From the NCBI RefSeq assembly GCF_003263785.1, contig NZ_JYJK01000047.1, positions 49,801 through 113,800 on the forward strand: DNA of 64,000 bases, given 5' to 3'. This document shows, piece by piece, positions 1 to 9,388 of the stretch. Each line of letters starts with the position of its first letter. The first letter of the stretch is position 1. The stretch is from Vibrio variabilis. GTDB lineage: Bacteria > Pseudomonadota > Gammaproteobacteria > Enterobacterales > Vibrionaceae. Under the pieces are notes generated by a model. The model did not search any database, was not told the origin of the DNA, and was given only the letters and a program-made list of their open reading frames with translations. Position numbers and translations under genes: made by a program.

Positions 1-552
1 AAGTTCAATCAATGCCGCGTCCACGCCTTGGCTAAGTAAGGTTTCGGTCACCGTGGTGATCGGCATGTCTGCAGGCAGAATTAATGGCGGATGGTAGATG
101 TCCTCATCGACTTTGGTGAGGATAAACTCGCCTAAATTTTGCTGTTTTTGCGCCTCTTCAATCAATTGTTGGCGTGTCGCCAGGCTAGTGTCGAAGTAAG
201 CGGCGAACTGACCGTTGCTGTGATAAAGCGAGAGAAATACATCTTTAGGAAGTAGGTAAACCAGCGTGTCTTCTAGGGCGACGTAATCATGTTTGACGGT
301 TTCACTGAGTATCGCTCTGACATCAAACATATCGTCATAAGTATAGTGAGCGTAGACTTCTTTTTGTTCGCTATCGCGCTCTTCGACGGAGCCCTTGATA
401 ATGATATGCAGATGGTCGGCATGGCTACCCGCCTTTAGGATGGTGTCTTTGTCTCGATAGTAGGCGACATCCAGCGCGGAGCGAAGCTCGGTTTGTTGGC
501 TGTCACTGAGTCGATCGAAAGGTGGTGACGACATATTGAATTTATCAGGCAT
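1..552 (-). CDS. DUF294/CBS nucleotidyltransferase-like protein, 3' truncated by window edge
   Basis: Reading the minus strand from the ATG at 552 gives 184 open codons that run off the left edge. The N-terminal part (about residues 10-130) resembles a cyclic-nucleotide-binding fold (hydrophobic run with GSVEER, then a YDDMFDV stretch). The last 25 residues look like the start of a CBS domain (PADMPITTVTETLLSQGVDAALIEL region). This architecture matches the cNMP/CBS/DUF294 putative signal-transduction proteins that Vibrio and pseudomonads often carry close to actP. The nucleotidyltransferase part would lie outside the window. An in-frame ATG at 567, preceded by GGGAG, is an alternative start. 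The ligand and the reaction are unknown. Confidence 0.75.
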   Translation of the reverse strand, partial: MPDKFNMSSPPFDRLSDSQQTELRSALDVAYYRDKDTILKAGSHADHLHIIIKGSVEERDSEQKEVYAHYTYDDMFDVRAILSETVKHDYVALEDTLVYLLPKDVFLSLYHSNGQFAAYFDTSLATRQQLIEEAQKQQNLGEFILTKVDEDIYHPPLILPADMPITTVTETLLSQGVDAALIEL

Positions 553-780
553 ACCAGAGCGCTCCATTTTCTCCCATCATGGCTATAGTCTGGCAAATTC
601 GTCGCCAAGCTCCAGACGACTTTAGTCGAACACGGTGAGTGGGGTTCTTCTGAGGGTCTTCGCTGCGCAGGATAGGGGGAAATTTACGCTAGAGATTAAT
701 TCCCTTTTTATGAGCAAGGTCTCGTTGCATAATAGCGCCACTTTTAATCCGCCTATCCTGTTGTAGCAAGGTTCATTGAC
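553..780. other. Divergent intergenic region
   Basis: This 228-bp gap separates the minus-strand DUF294 gene from the plus-strand MFS gene, so it should hold both promoters. I see no convincing operator or hairpin in it. Confidence 0.4.
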
Positions 781-1968
781 ATGTTAACGCCTTCCCCTTT
801 TGCTTGGGTTTCCCAATATTTATTTGGTTTCTTTTTTGCCTACGGCGTGTATTTGCCGTTTTGGGCGTTGTGGTTTGAAGACCAAGGGGTGTCAGCTGCC
901 GATGTTGGCTTGCTCATGGGGCTGGGTTTTGCCACTCGATGTGTGGCGAACCTGCTTATCACGCCGCGTATTCACAAAGCCGAAAGTCTATTGCCTGCGC
1001 TGCGCTGGGCGACGTTAGCGTGTACTTTGTTTGTGGCTGCACACTTAGCTGCAGGGCCGAGCTTCGCGATGCTAGCGTTAGTCACTGTACTGTTTAATTT
1101 GAGCTTTGGTCCTGTGGTTCCATTGTCAGATGCGGCAGCGAACCATTATGCGAACAGGGATATGCTTGATTATGGGCGCACACGCCTTTGGGGCTCGGTG
1201 GCCTTTATCGCTGGCTCTTCTGTGGTGGGTTACCTTGCTTCTCAATTCGGTGCCAACATGATTGTTTACACGGCTTTGGCAGGCTTTGTCATCTCAATGC
1301 TACTGGTGATGCGTAATCCTGCGACTATGCCGGTATCACAAAGTCATGATGATGCAGCAAGGCCGAAGCTCAGCGCGTTATTAAAAGAGGCGTCAGTCAT
1401 TCGCTTTTTGGTCTTGATTGCGCTTATTCAAGGCAGTCACGCTGCGTACTACAGTTTTAGCTCTATTTACTGGAAAGAAGCCCGTCACCCTGAGAGCCTC
1501 ATTGGTTACCTGTGGAGCTTGGGTGTGGTATCGGAAGTGATGCTGTTTGCTTTTAGCAAGAAATGGTTTGCTGGCTGGTCGCTACGTACTCTGTTTGTGA
1601 TTTCATCCGTGGGCGTTATTGTGCGTTGGGGCTTGACGGCTTCAACCACCGCTGTCGGTGCCTTGGTGGTGATTCAGCTTTTACATGGCGTGACGTTTGC
1701 TATCGCGCATATTGCGGCGATTCAATATATCCAGAAGTCAGACGCCAATAAAATGGTGGCATTACAGGCGCTCTATAACGCTATCCCACTCGGTGCGTTC
1801 ATTGCTCTGATGATGGCTGTGAGTGGTTGGGGTTATGAGAATTGGGGCGCGAATGTGTTCTGGGGTATGGCGGCGATGGGCGTATTGGCGCTGTTTATCA
1901 AAGTCGAACCAGGTAAAAATGGCGTGAAAGATATCCAGGAAAAATCTCAGCCTGAGCCACAGAAATGA
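781..1968 (+). CDS. MFS transporter, HcaT/3-phenylpropionate permease-like
   Basis: The 395-residue protein has about 12 hydrophobic segments and the N-terminal FFFAYGVYLPFWALWFEDQG pattern typical of the HcaT-like branch of the major facilitator superfamily (MFS_1-like, E. coli HcaT). The family's charged motif between TM segments is recognisable as DYGRTRLWGSVAF. An AAGG Shine-Dalgarno lies about 9 nt before the ATG. It stands alone and ends 70 bp before the histidine kinase gene. HcaT imports an aromatic acid in E. coli, but there is no aromatic catabolism gene here, so the substrate cannot be inferred. The family call is firm and the substrate is not. Confidence 0.8.
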   Translation: MLTPSPFAWVSQYLFGFFFAYGVYLPFWALWFEDQGVSAADVGLLMGLGFATRCVANLLITPRIHKAESLLPALRWATLACTLFVAAHLAAGPSFAMLALVTVLFNLSFGPVVPLSDAAANHYANRDMLDYGRTRLWGSVAFIAGSSVVGYLASQFGANMIVYTALAGFVISMLLVMRNPATMPVSQSHDDAARPKLSALLKEASVIRFLVLIALIQGSHAAYYSFSSIYWKEARHPESLIGYLWSLGVVSEVMLFAFSKKWFAGWSLRTLFVISSVGVIVRWGLTASTTAVGALVVIQLLHGVTFAIAHIAAIQYIQKSDANKMVALQALYNAIPLGAFIALMMAVSGWGYENWGANVFWGMAAMGVLALFIKVEPGKNGVKDIQEKSQPEPQK

Positions 1969-2038
1969 GTTACGGAGTTTGAGAAAGTTTGTGATAACCC
2001 TTTAAATAATAGTTAACGATTTTAAAGGGATATCACTT

Positions 2039-5000
2039 ATGCAAGGATGGATCGTCGTCCCCGTGTCATTGGCCTATTTGGGCATCTTATTTCTTATTGC
2101 ATGGTACGGGGATAGGCAAAAAAAGTGGTTATCCAACTGGCGCCCCTGGGTTTATAGCCTATCCATTGCGGTTTACTGTACCTCCTGGACCTTTTACGGC
2201 ACCGTTGGTCAGGCCAGCAGCAACCCTTGGGCGTTCTTGCCCATTTATATCGCGCCAATCATCGTTTTTACCATAGGGTGGCGCGTCATCGCTCGCCTTA
2301 TCCTTATCGCCAAGCGCGAGCATATCACCTCCATTGCCGATTTTATCGCGGCTCGCTATGGTAAATCCCAAGGCTTAGCGGTTGTCGTGACCTTAATCGC
2401 TGTCGCGGGGATCTTACCCTATATCGCATTGCAGCTGCGCGGCATCACCATGGGGCTTGAAGTCGTCGCCCCTGATTTAGCGTCTGAGCTAGGTTATCAA
2501 GATAAGCACATTTCTTGGTTTGTGGTGGGTGCATTGGCGATCTTTACCATGCTGTTTGGTACTCGCCATATTGATAACACTGAGCATCACCGAGGCATGA
2601 TGATGGCGGTGGCGTTTGAGTCTATCGTTAAGCTGGTGGCGTTTTTGGTGGTTGGGGTCTTCATACTCTATCTCGCTTGGGAGCGCCCCGATATCAAGCT
2701 CACCGAGCTTGCCTCAAGTACTTATCAATCTCCCAATATTCCCACCTTGTTGATCCACACGGGATTGACCATGATGCGATCGTCTGTTTGCCGCGCCAGT
2801 TTCACACTATGGTGGTTGAGAATGAGCGTGCCCAGGACTTGCATACCGCGCGTTGGTTATTTCCAGCTTATTTAGTATTGATGGGGCTCTTCGTATTGCC
2901 CATTGCTTGGGTGGGGCAAGGTCTTTTGATGGGCACCTCACCAGATACGTTCGTGATTAGTATTCCCAAGTTTGCTGAAGCGAACAACATTGCTTTACTG
3001 GCGTTTTTGGGGGGCACTTCGGCCGCGAGTGGCATGGTGATTGTATCGACTATTGCCCTGGCCATCATGATGTCCAATGACCTAGTGATGCCACTACTAC
3101 TGCGCCGCATCAAGCTGGCACATCGCTCTCATCGACATCTATCTGGGCTGCTACTGATCATTCGCCGTGCTTTGATCTGTGTGTTGTTATTTGGCGCGTG
3201 GCTGTTTTATCAGGCGCTCGATACCATTCACTCGTTGTCCGCGATTGGTTTTCTCTCCTTTTCTGCGATTACCCAGTTCGCACCCGCATTGATTGGCGGT
3301 ATGTATTGGCGCTCAGGTAATCGCAAGGGGGTTTATGTAGGCCTGTTTGTGGGCTTTGCTATCTGGCTAATTACTTTAATGAGCGAAACAGGGTTGCTAG
3401 CTGGGGATGCGAGTACCAACTTATTGCTGCGTATCATCACGCCACCAGACCTGTTGGCCTCATGGGGTATTGCGAGTTCCGACTGGGGAATGCTGATCTC
3501 TGTAGTATTGAACGCGCTTTGCTTTGTCGTCATTTCACTGGCGACGCGTTCTAGTCTGACCGAGCGTCTTCAGTCGGCCTCATTTGTGGGTACGCCGCTA
3601 CCTGAAAGTGAAAACCTCAGCCTGTATCAAAGCCGCGTGACTGTCGCAGAGTTAGAAATGCTGGCCTCACGTTTTGTCGGTCGCACGCGGGTGCGCAGCG
3701 CATTTAGACATTACTGGAAGCAACAAGACAATCAACCACTACCAAACCAGCAAGCATCCGCGGAGCTTATCAGGCATACCGAGCGTGTCCTTGCCGGGGT
3801 ATTTGGTGCATCATCCGCGAAGTTAGTACTGACTTCGGCGCTGCAAGGGCGCAACATGCAGTTGGAAGAAGTAGCGACCATTGTCGATGAGGCCTCGGAG
3901 CTTTATCACTTTAGTCGCGGCCTGCTACAGGGGGCGATTGAGCATATTGGTCAAGGCATTGCCGTAGTGGATAAACAGTTGCGACTGGTGGCTTGGAACC
4001 GTCGATATTTGGAGTTGTTTAGCTTTCCTTCTGGACTTATCCAAGTCGGGCGACCCATTGCGGATGTGATTCGCCATAACGCTGAACAAGGCTTATGTGG
4101 TCCGGGCGATCCCAATGAACACGTGCGCAAGCGTATCTTTTACCTTGAGCAAGGATCGCCGCATACCTCGTCGCGCGTTCGCGCGGATGGCAGCGTGATT
4201 GAAGTGCAAGGCAACCCAATGCCTGGTGGCGGTTTTGTGATGAGTTTTACTGACATTACTGTATTTAGAGAAGCGGAAACGGCGCTTCGCGATGCTAATG
4301 AACGATTGGAAGAGCGTGTAATCGAGCGAACTCGAGAACTTGAGCAGCTTAACCAACGTTTGGTATTGGCAACGCGTCGTTCGGAGTCGGAATCTCAATC
4401 GAAAATGCGCTTTTTGGCCGCGGTGAGCCACGATTTGATGCAGCCACTCAACGCCGCTCGCTTGTTTGCTTCCTCATTGTCTGAAGTGAGCAAAGATGAG
4501 GAAGCGCGAAAACTATCAGGCCATATTGAAAGTGCCCTTGGCGCTGCGGAAGAGCTCATTGGCGATCTGCTCGATATCTCACGTTTGGAGTCAGGTAAGC
4601 TGCAAACCAATGTCCGCGGTTTTCATCTCTCTGAAGTATTTGAGACGCTACAAGCGGAGTTCAGTGCTATCTCGAAAGGTAAGCAAATCGATTTCTCCGT
4701 GGTTTCTAGCTCGCTTATCGTTAAATCCGATCCTAAGTTGTTACGTCGTGTATTGCAGAACTTTTTGACCAATGCATTTCGCTACAACCCCGAGGGCAAG
4801 GTCTTGCTTGGTGCACGGCGTATCAATGGTCGGGTGCGGATCGATGTTTGGGATGACGGTATCGGTATCCCAGAAGATAAGCAGAAAGAGATCTTTAACG
4901 AGTTTACACGTGTTGACCAAGCAAGAGCTGATAGGGGCTTGGGGCTTGGGCTCGCGATTTCTCGAGGCATTGCCCGTGTGCTCAATCATCAAATCTCCAT

Positions 5001-5466
5001 GCGCTCGTGGCCAGATCGAGGCAGTGTCTTTTCTATTACGCTCGATCTGGCTAGCGAAGTTGCAGCAGAGCCAGTGAAAGCGACAGCAACCAATGATGCC
5101 GGACTGAAGCATCTGAAGGTGCTTTGCGTCGACAATGAGCCAGATATTCTAGTTGGAATGGAAACCTTACTGGCTCGTTGGGGCTGCGATGTGCGTACTG
5201 CACTTGATTTGGTTGGCAGTCTTAAACACTTAGACCAAGGGTGGGAGCCTGACGTGATTCTTTCTGACTATCGACTTGATAATGGCCGTACAGGGCTTGA
5301 AGTGCTTCAACAATTTAGATTGCGGGTAGGTGACTCATTTAAAGGGGTGATCATCAGTGCTGATCGCACCGAGTCAATGCTTGAGGGCATTAAGTCCAAT
5401 GGCTTTGCCTTCATTGCCAAACCTGTTAAGCCGCTCAAGCTGCGCGCGATTCTCAATCAATCATAA
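2039..5466 (+). CDS. crbS: Na+/solute symporter-fused hybrid sensor histidine kinase, CrbS-like (one frameshift near 2776)
   Basis: Two overlapping reading frames join if one base, most simply a G, is added near 2776, giving about 1,142 residues. Domains in order: a 12-13-TM sodium/solute symporter (SSS) domain (1 to about 500), a PAS-like domain (about 630-740, GIAVVDKQLRLVAWNRRYLE), a HisKA domain with the H-box SHDLMQPLNAARL near residue 797, an HATPase_c domain (DDGIGIPEDKQ, then GLGLGLAISRG) and a C-terminal receiver (about 1025-1141, with the phospho-acceptor Asp in ILSDYRLD and Lys in AKPVKPLK). This is the architecture of CrbS/MxtR, which with the response regulator CrbR switches on acetate uptake and activation. 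actP and a CrbR-like regulator lie 2-5 kb downstream on the other strand. The symbol is inferred from architecture and context; other SSS-kinases of unknown stimulus exist. The frameshift falls inside a TM region and is probably a sequencing error. Confidence 0.7.
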
Positions 5467-5685
5467 CCTCTCTTTGATTAAGAGGTATGCTGTTATTGTC
5501 ACGGTTGTTGTGGCTAAGGATAAATGGCATGCCTCTGATATCTTTAGCTAATATTCCGGTCTTTCCGCCTTACTCGACAGTTGATTTACTGATTTCCAAT
5601 AATGCTTACCCATAGAGAAGCGAGTTTCAGATTAGCGACACCCAAATGTTTGTTTAATAAGTTTTTTTCGAAAATATAGCGCTGA

Positions 5686-5725
5686 ATCCGACACTTTTTT
5701 GAAATTAATGTGACCTATGTCGGAT
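5686..5725. repeat. Inverted repeat around a conserved upstream element
   Basis: ATCCGACA at 5686-5693 is the exact reverse complement of TGTCGGAT at 5718-5725, with 24 bp between. In the second copy the right arm is conserved (TGTCGG at 6578-6583) and the left arm only partly (GTCGACA at 6546-6552). It could be an operator or part of a hairpin. The 5701-5723 core contains TGTGA, a CRP half-site, without a matching second half. Confidence 0.4.
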
Positions 5726-5832
5726 CTTTTTGAGTATCACTAAGTTAAGCAAACGAGAAAAAACACCATGCGTAGGTGGAATAAAAATCGTTACTACTAT
5801 CAGTTTTGTTTCGTTTGCTCTGTGATTTTAAG

Positions 5833-5850
5833 TCTTCGCAATTACGAAGA
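5833..5850 (+). promoter_or_regulatory. Stem-loop in the DUF3316 leader, copy 1
   Basis: TCTTCG (5833-5838) and CGAAGA (5845-5850) form a 6-bp stem with a 6-nt CAATTA loop. It lies 77 nt before the start codon and is followed by the GGTTGGTTGAGCGTTAGG block that recurs in copy 2. There is no T-tract, so it is not an intrinsic terminator. A structured 5' UTR is possible. Confidence 0.4.
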
Positions 5851-5926
5851 GGTTGGTTGAGCGTTAGGTTGTGTTGCGTTCACTGGATGTCGAGCACTTA
5901 ATCGTGCAACTCAATGAGGCTTTATT

Positions 5927-6265
5927 ATGAAAAAACTACTACCACTTGCAGCCATCATCGCTATGGCACCGACTTTGGCTTTAGCAACGGCAGACAATCT
6001 TTACGGGTCGGGCGGCGTGCACACCGAATACTTTGAGACGAAAGCCGAAGCAATGGCCGAAGTGAATCGTATTGTCGATGAACTCTCCTCTAAACCGTCA
6101 CACGAATTAGCGTTTGTGCTGCGAACCCCATCTAAGAGTCTTGACCGTAATAGTATCGAAATTTATGACAAAGACGTGTCTTACAAAACTAAGCTCGATG
6201 AAAGTGGATCAACCATGTATCAAGGCACGGTCAACGTCGAGTATCGTTATTCTCGCTACAACTAG
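5927..6265 (+). CDS. DUF3316 family secreted protein, copy 1
   Basis: The 112-residue protein has a clear signal peptide (MKKLLPLAAIIAMAP, likely cut after TLALA), so it should be periplasmic or exported. The mature part, from DNLYG through SSKPSHELAFVLRTP to VEYRYSRYN, matches the DUF3316 family common in Vibrio, whose function is unknown. GAGG at 5915-5918 is well placed before the ATG. An ungapped comparison with the next gene shows about 66 of 112 identical residues, strongest in GGVHT, PSHEL, LRTP and MYQG. A strong intrinsic terminator follows. It lies between the CrbS-like kinase and actP, but nothing shows a role in acetate metabolism. Confidence 0.8.
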   Translation: MKKLLPLAAIIAMAPTLALATADNLYGSGGVHTEYFETKAEAMAEVNRIVDELSSKPSHELAFVLRTPSKSLDRNSIEIYDKDVSYKTKLDESGSTMYQGTVNVEYRYSRYN

Positions 6266-6285
6266 GTAACGATGTCGTTAACGCA

Positions 6286-6318
6286 ACAAAGCCGCTGTAA
6301 TCCAGCGGCTTTGTTTCG
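6286..6318 (+). terminator. Intrinsic terminator after DUF3316 copy 1
   Basis: ACAAAGCCGCTG (6286-6297) pairs perfectly with CAGCGGCTTTGT (6303-6314), with a 5-nt loop and a short T-rich end. Confidence 0.85.
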
Positions 6319-6792
6319 TATAGCTACTGTTATTACTCTGGGTGATAAGTGGTGCTTGGCTGATATCTTTACGCAATATCACCGTAACTTTACCTTACTT
6401 GACAGACGCTTTACGAATTTCCAACTATTCTTATTCATAAGGAAAGAGGCTTTCATATCGTTACATTTTTATTGTGACTTTCCTCAATTAATTTGGCGTA
6501 TTTAGGTGTTTGTTAACCAAAGACTTTTAAGGTTCTAGTACCTGAGTCGACATTTTTTTTGAAATTTATGTGACCTATGTCGGGTCGTATAGAGTAACAA
6601 TGAAGTAGTGAATGCGACGAAATGTTGTCTTTAACTAGAATGAGAATCTTTATGATTCTTGGTTTTGTTTTTGTTGCTTTTAATACTTTTTAGGTAGGTC
6701 TTCGTAATAACGAAGGAGTTGGTTGAGCGTTAGGATGTGGTGCGTTCACCTGATTGTTGAGCACGTTAGGGTGCTATTTATGAGGTGTCATT
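6315..6792 (+). promoter_or_regulatory. Leader/regulatory region of DUF3316 copy 2
   Basis: This stretch repeats the organisation seen before copy 1: the 23-mer at 6561-6583 (one mismatch to 5701-5723), the stem-loop at 6699-6716 and the following GTTGGTTGAGCGTTAGG block. The offset between copies is 860 bp at the 23-mer and 866 bp at the start codons, so the whole unit was tandemly duplicated with few indels. I see no credible coding sequence here. Confidence 0.5.
6699..6716 (+). promoter_or_regulatory. Stem-loop in the DUF3316 leader, copy 2
   Basis: CTTCG (6700-6704) and CGAAG (6711-6715) form a stem with a TAATAA loop, the counterpart of 5833-5850. The stem is kept although the loop sequence has changed, which hints at selection on the RNA structure. 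Confidence 0.4.
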
Positions 6793-7131
6793 ATGAAAAA
6801 ACTATTATCTCTTGCAGCAGTATTCGCGATGGTTCCAGCGGTATCGTACGCGCAGTTTGATAACATTTACGGTAACGGCGGCGTACACACAGCTGTACAC
6901 GCGACAGAAGCGGAAGCCATTGCAGAAGGCAATCAAATTATGGAGACGTTATCGAGCACTCCATCTCATGAGCTCGTGTACATTCTGCGTACACCGCACA
7001 AGAGTTTGAAGCACAACAGCGTAGAAATTTATGACGCCGATGTGAAGGTTAAGACGGTTGCTTCGACCGACGGCGCACCAATGTACCAAGGCTTTGTCGA
7101 TGTTGAGTATCGTTTTGCACGTTACGACTAA
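6793..7131 (+). CDS. DUF3316 family secreted protein, copy 2
   Basis: This paralogue of the preceding gene has the same 112-residue length with no gaps. Its signal peptide is MKKLLSLAAVFAMVP, likely cut after AVSYA, giving a mature start at QFDNIYGNGG. The start is supported by TGAGG upstream, as in copy 1. Differences concentrate in the signal peptide and in residues 30-40 and 85-95. Conserved blocks (GGVHT, LSS, PSHEL, LRTP, EIYD, MYQG, VEYR) probably mark the fold. A perfect palindromic terminator shared with actP follows. The molecular function is unknown. Confidence 0.8.
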   Translation: MKKLLSLAAVFAMVPAVSYAQFDNIYGNGGVHTAVHATEAEAIAEGNQIMETLSSTPSHELVYILRTPHKSLKHNSVEIYDADVKVKTVASTDGAPMYQGFVDVEYRFARYD

Positions 7132-7154
7132 GTTTATTTTCGCTAGCACGAAAC

Positions 7155-7182
7155 AAAGCCGCTGCATATGCAGCGGCTTTTT
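7155..7182. terminator. Bidirectional terminator between DUF3316 copy 2 and actP
   Basis: AAAGCCGCTGCAT followed by ATGCAGCGGCTTT is a perfect 26-bp palindrome (7155-7180) with T runs on both strands, serving the two convergent genes. Confidence 0.85.
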
Positions 7183-7202
7183 CTATTTTGGTATTGGTAA
7201 GA

Positions 7203-8905
7203 TTAGTGGTTGTGTGCGGCGCCGGCGCCTTTCGGGTAGCGAATAGACTCAACCATATCTTGTACGTCTTTTGGTACTTCAGCCGTAAACTTGTTAACGA
7301 TAATGGAAACCGTGAAGTTTAGACACATACCTAGTGTACCGATGCCCTCTGGGCTGATACCAAATAGCCAGTTGTCTGGTGTATTTGCCGCAGGGTTTAC
7401 AAACTTGAAGTAGATGATGTAAGCCGCTGTGAACAAAATACCTGAAAGCATACCCGCGATTGCGCCTTCTTTGTTCATCTTCTTGTAGAAGATGCCCAAG
7501 ATAATCGCTGGGAAGAAGGATGCAGCAGCCAGACCGAAGGCAAAGGCAACAACCTGAGCTACGAAGCCTGGTGGGTTAATACCGAGGTAACCCGCACCGA
7601 TAACCGCCGCTGCCGCGCCTATCCGAGCATACATGAGCTCCTGTTTATCGGTCATGTCGGGTTTAAATCCTTTCTTGAGCAGGTCATGGGAGACCGCCGT
7701 CGAGATAACCAAGAGTAGACCCGCTGCCGTTGATAGTGCCGCTGCCAAACCACCCGCGGCAAGCAGTGCTACGACCCAGTTTGGAAGTTGAGCCAGCTCT
7801 GGTGAAGCCAGTACGATGATATCGCGGTTAATTTTCATCTCGTTACGCTCGTCACCTGAGTAGAACATACGACCATCGCCGTTCTTATCTTCCCAGCCAA
7901 CAAGGCCCGTGCTTTCCCAGTTCTTATACCAGCTTGGTGCTTCTGTCGCTTGAACCCCTTTCATGTCTGGACCGTTAATGGTGTCGATCATGTTAACGCG
8001 AGCAAACGCTGCTACCGCTGGAGCAGTGGTGTAAAGTAGCGAGATAAAGACCAGTGCCCAACCTGCTGAGATACGTGCATCTTTAACGCGTGGAACGGTG
8101 AAGAAGCGAATGATTACGTGTGGAAGACCGGCTGTACCTACCATAAGTGCTGCACAGATAAAGAACACGTCTACCATACTCTTCGACCCATCAGTATAGG
8201 CGGTGAAACCTAACTCCTCTGTGAGTCCGTCGAGCTTATCAAGCAGGTAGGTTTCTGAACCTGAGATGGTAGAACCAAAGCCAACTTGTGGGAAGACTGA
8301 GCCTGTCATCATCAGAGATGTAAACACTGCTGGTACTAGGAAAGCGAAGATAAGAACACAGTATTGTGCTACCTGAGTATAGGTAATCCCTTTCATGCCA
8401 CCCATCACCGCGTAGAAGAATACGATGGCCATACCGATGACGATACCAAGGTTAATATCGACTTCTAGGAAGCGAGAGAATACCACGCCGACCCCACGCA
8501 TCTGACCGGCCACATAAGTGAACGAGACAAAGATAGCACAGAATACCGCAACCATACGTGCTGTCTTAGAGTAGTAACGATCGCCAATGAAATCTGGCAC
8601 GGTGAACTTACCGAACTTACGTAGATAAGGGCTAAGCAAAGTGCAAGGAGTACGTAACCGCCAGTCCAACCCATTAGGTATACCGCACCATCGTAGCCGA
8701 TGAATGAGATAATACCTGCCATCGAAATAAACGACGCTGCCGACATCCAGTCTGCTGCGGTCGCCATACCATTTGCCACTGGGTGTACGCCGCCACCTGC
8801 GACATAGAACTCACTAGTAGAACCAGCACGAGCCCAGATTGCGATACCGATATACAACGCAAAGGTGATACCGACCAGAATAAACGTCCAAGTTTGAATA
8901 TCCAT
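7203..8905 (-). CDS. actP: Acetate/cation symporter ActP-like permease (one frameshift near 8630)
   Basis: This SLC5/SSS-family permease of about 567 residues likely takes up acetate with Na+ or H+. The N-terminal frame ([13 protein letters not shown] to [11 protein letters not shown]) continues in the next frame at [20 protein letters not shown] if one G is added to the GGG at 8629-8631. About 13 TM segments are visible, with the family motif [15 protein letters not shown] after the frameshift. The small DUF4212 subunit gene lies just upstream on the same strand (13-bp gap), the usual pair in Vibrio and pseudomonads. Regulation by CrbSR is expected from V. cholerae work; the sequence itself does not prove it. 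The terminator at 7155 ends the unit. Confidence 0.82.
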
Positions 8906-8917
8906 TATTTGCGCCTC

Positions 8918-9184
8918 TTAGTCTTCTTGTACATTGTACTTTTTGTCGAGCGCGTTCATGCGAGCGACGTAGACGAAAATCAGCGCAACAAAGGTGTATA
9001 TCGATCCTTGCTGTGCAAACCAGAAGCCCAATTTGAACCCTCCAAATTGGATGGCATTAAGCGCGTCAACAAATAGAATTCCCGCGCCGTATGAGACAAT
9101 AAACCATACTGCGAGTAGGGAACCCATGATTCCTAGATTTTCCTTCCAATAGGCTTGAGCTTGTTCTGATGATTCGAACGCCAT
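8918..9184 (-). CDS. DUF4212 small subunit of the acetate symporter
   Basis: This protein of about 88 residues (MAFESSEQAQAYW onward) has two TM segments and ends in a charged NALDKKYNVQED tail. DUF4212 proteins are encoded directly before SSS-family acetate permeases and are annotated as their small subunit. I chose the ATG at 9184 because AAGGAG (9191-9196) sits 6 nt before it. An upstream ATG at 9202 would place that Shine-Dalgarno inside the gene. The spacing of 13 bp to actP indicates co-transcription from a promoter in 9203-9290. Confidence 0.85.
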   Translation of the reverse strand: MAFESSEQAQAYWKENLGIMGSLLAVWFIVSYGAGILFVDALNAIQFGGFKLGFWFAQQGSIYTFVALIFVYVARMNALDKKYNVQED

Positions 9185-9290
9185 GGCCTTCTCCTTTGTC
9201 ATGTTTGCGTTAACGTATTGTTACGTTTAATAAGGTAGCAGGCTGATGACAAGAACTCAGTGCAACTTTAGTCGACTGCAGAAATAATAA

Positions 9291-9313
9291 AAGCGCCATA
9301 AAAACAGGCGCTT
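9291..9313 (-). terminator. Hairpin after the marC-like gene
   Basis: AAGCGCC (9291-9297) and GGCGCTT (9307-9313) form a 7-bp stem; read on the minus strand a T-rich run follows. It is likely the terminator of the MarC gene and lies between that gene and the DUF4212 promoter. Confidence 0.5.
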
Positions 9314-9388
9314 GAGTTTGAAGGGAAATAAAACTGTGATGTTAATCTAATGTTAAATTAGCCAAAGGTCTAACGTATATCGACAAAT

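Larger units (their letters stand above)
5467..5926 (+). promoter_or_regulatory. Long leader/regulatory region of the first DUF3316 gene
   Basis: The 460 bp before the first DUF3316 gene contain several stretches that recur before the second DUF3316 gene about 860 bp downstream. These include a conserved 23-mer (5701-5723), a stem-loop (5833-5850) and the sequence GGTTGGTTGAGCGTTAGG just after it. An inverted repeat, ATCCGACA (5686-5693) and TGTCGGAT (5718-5725), surrounds the 23-mer. The conservation between copies outside the coding region suggests that promoter and 5' UTR were duplicated with the gene. Its regulator is unknown. Confidence 0.5.

Noticed and set aside
6272..6505. 77-residue plus-strand open frame after DUF3316 copy 1
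   Set aside because: It runs through a strong terminator and into the duplicated leader; the equivalent region before copy 1 has no matching frame.
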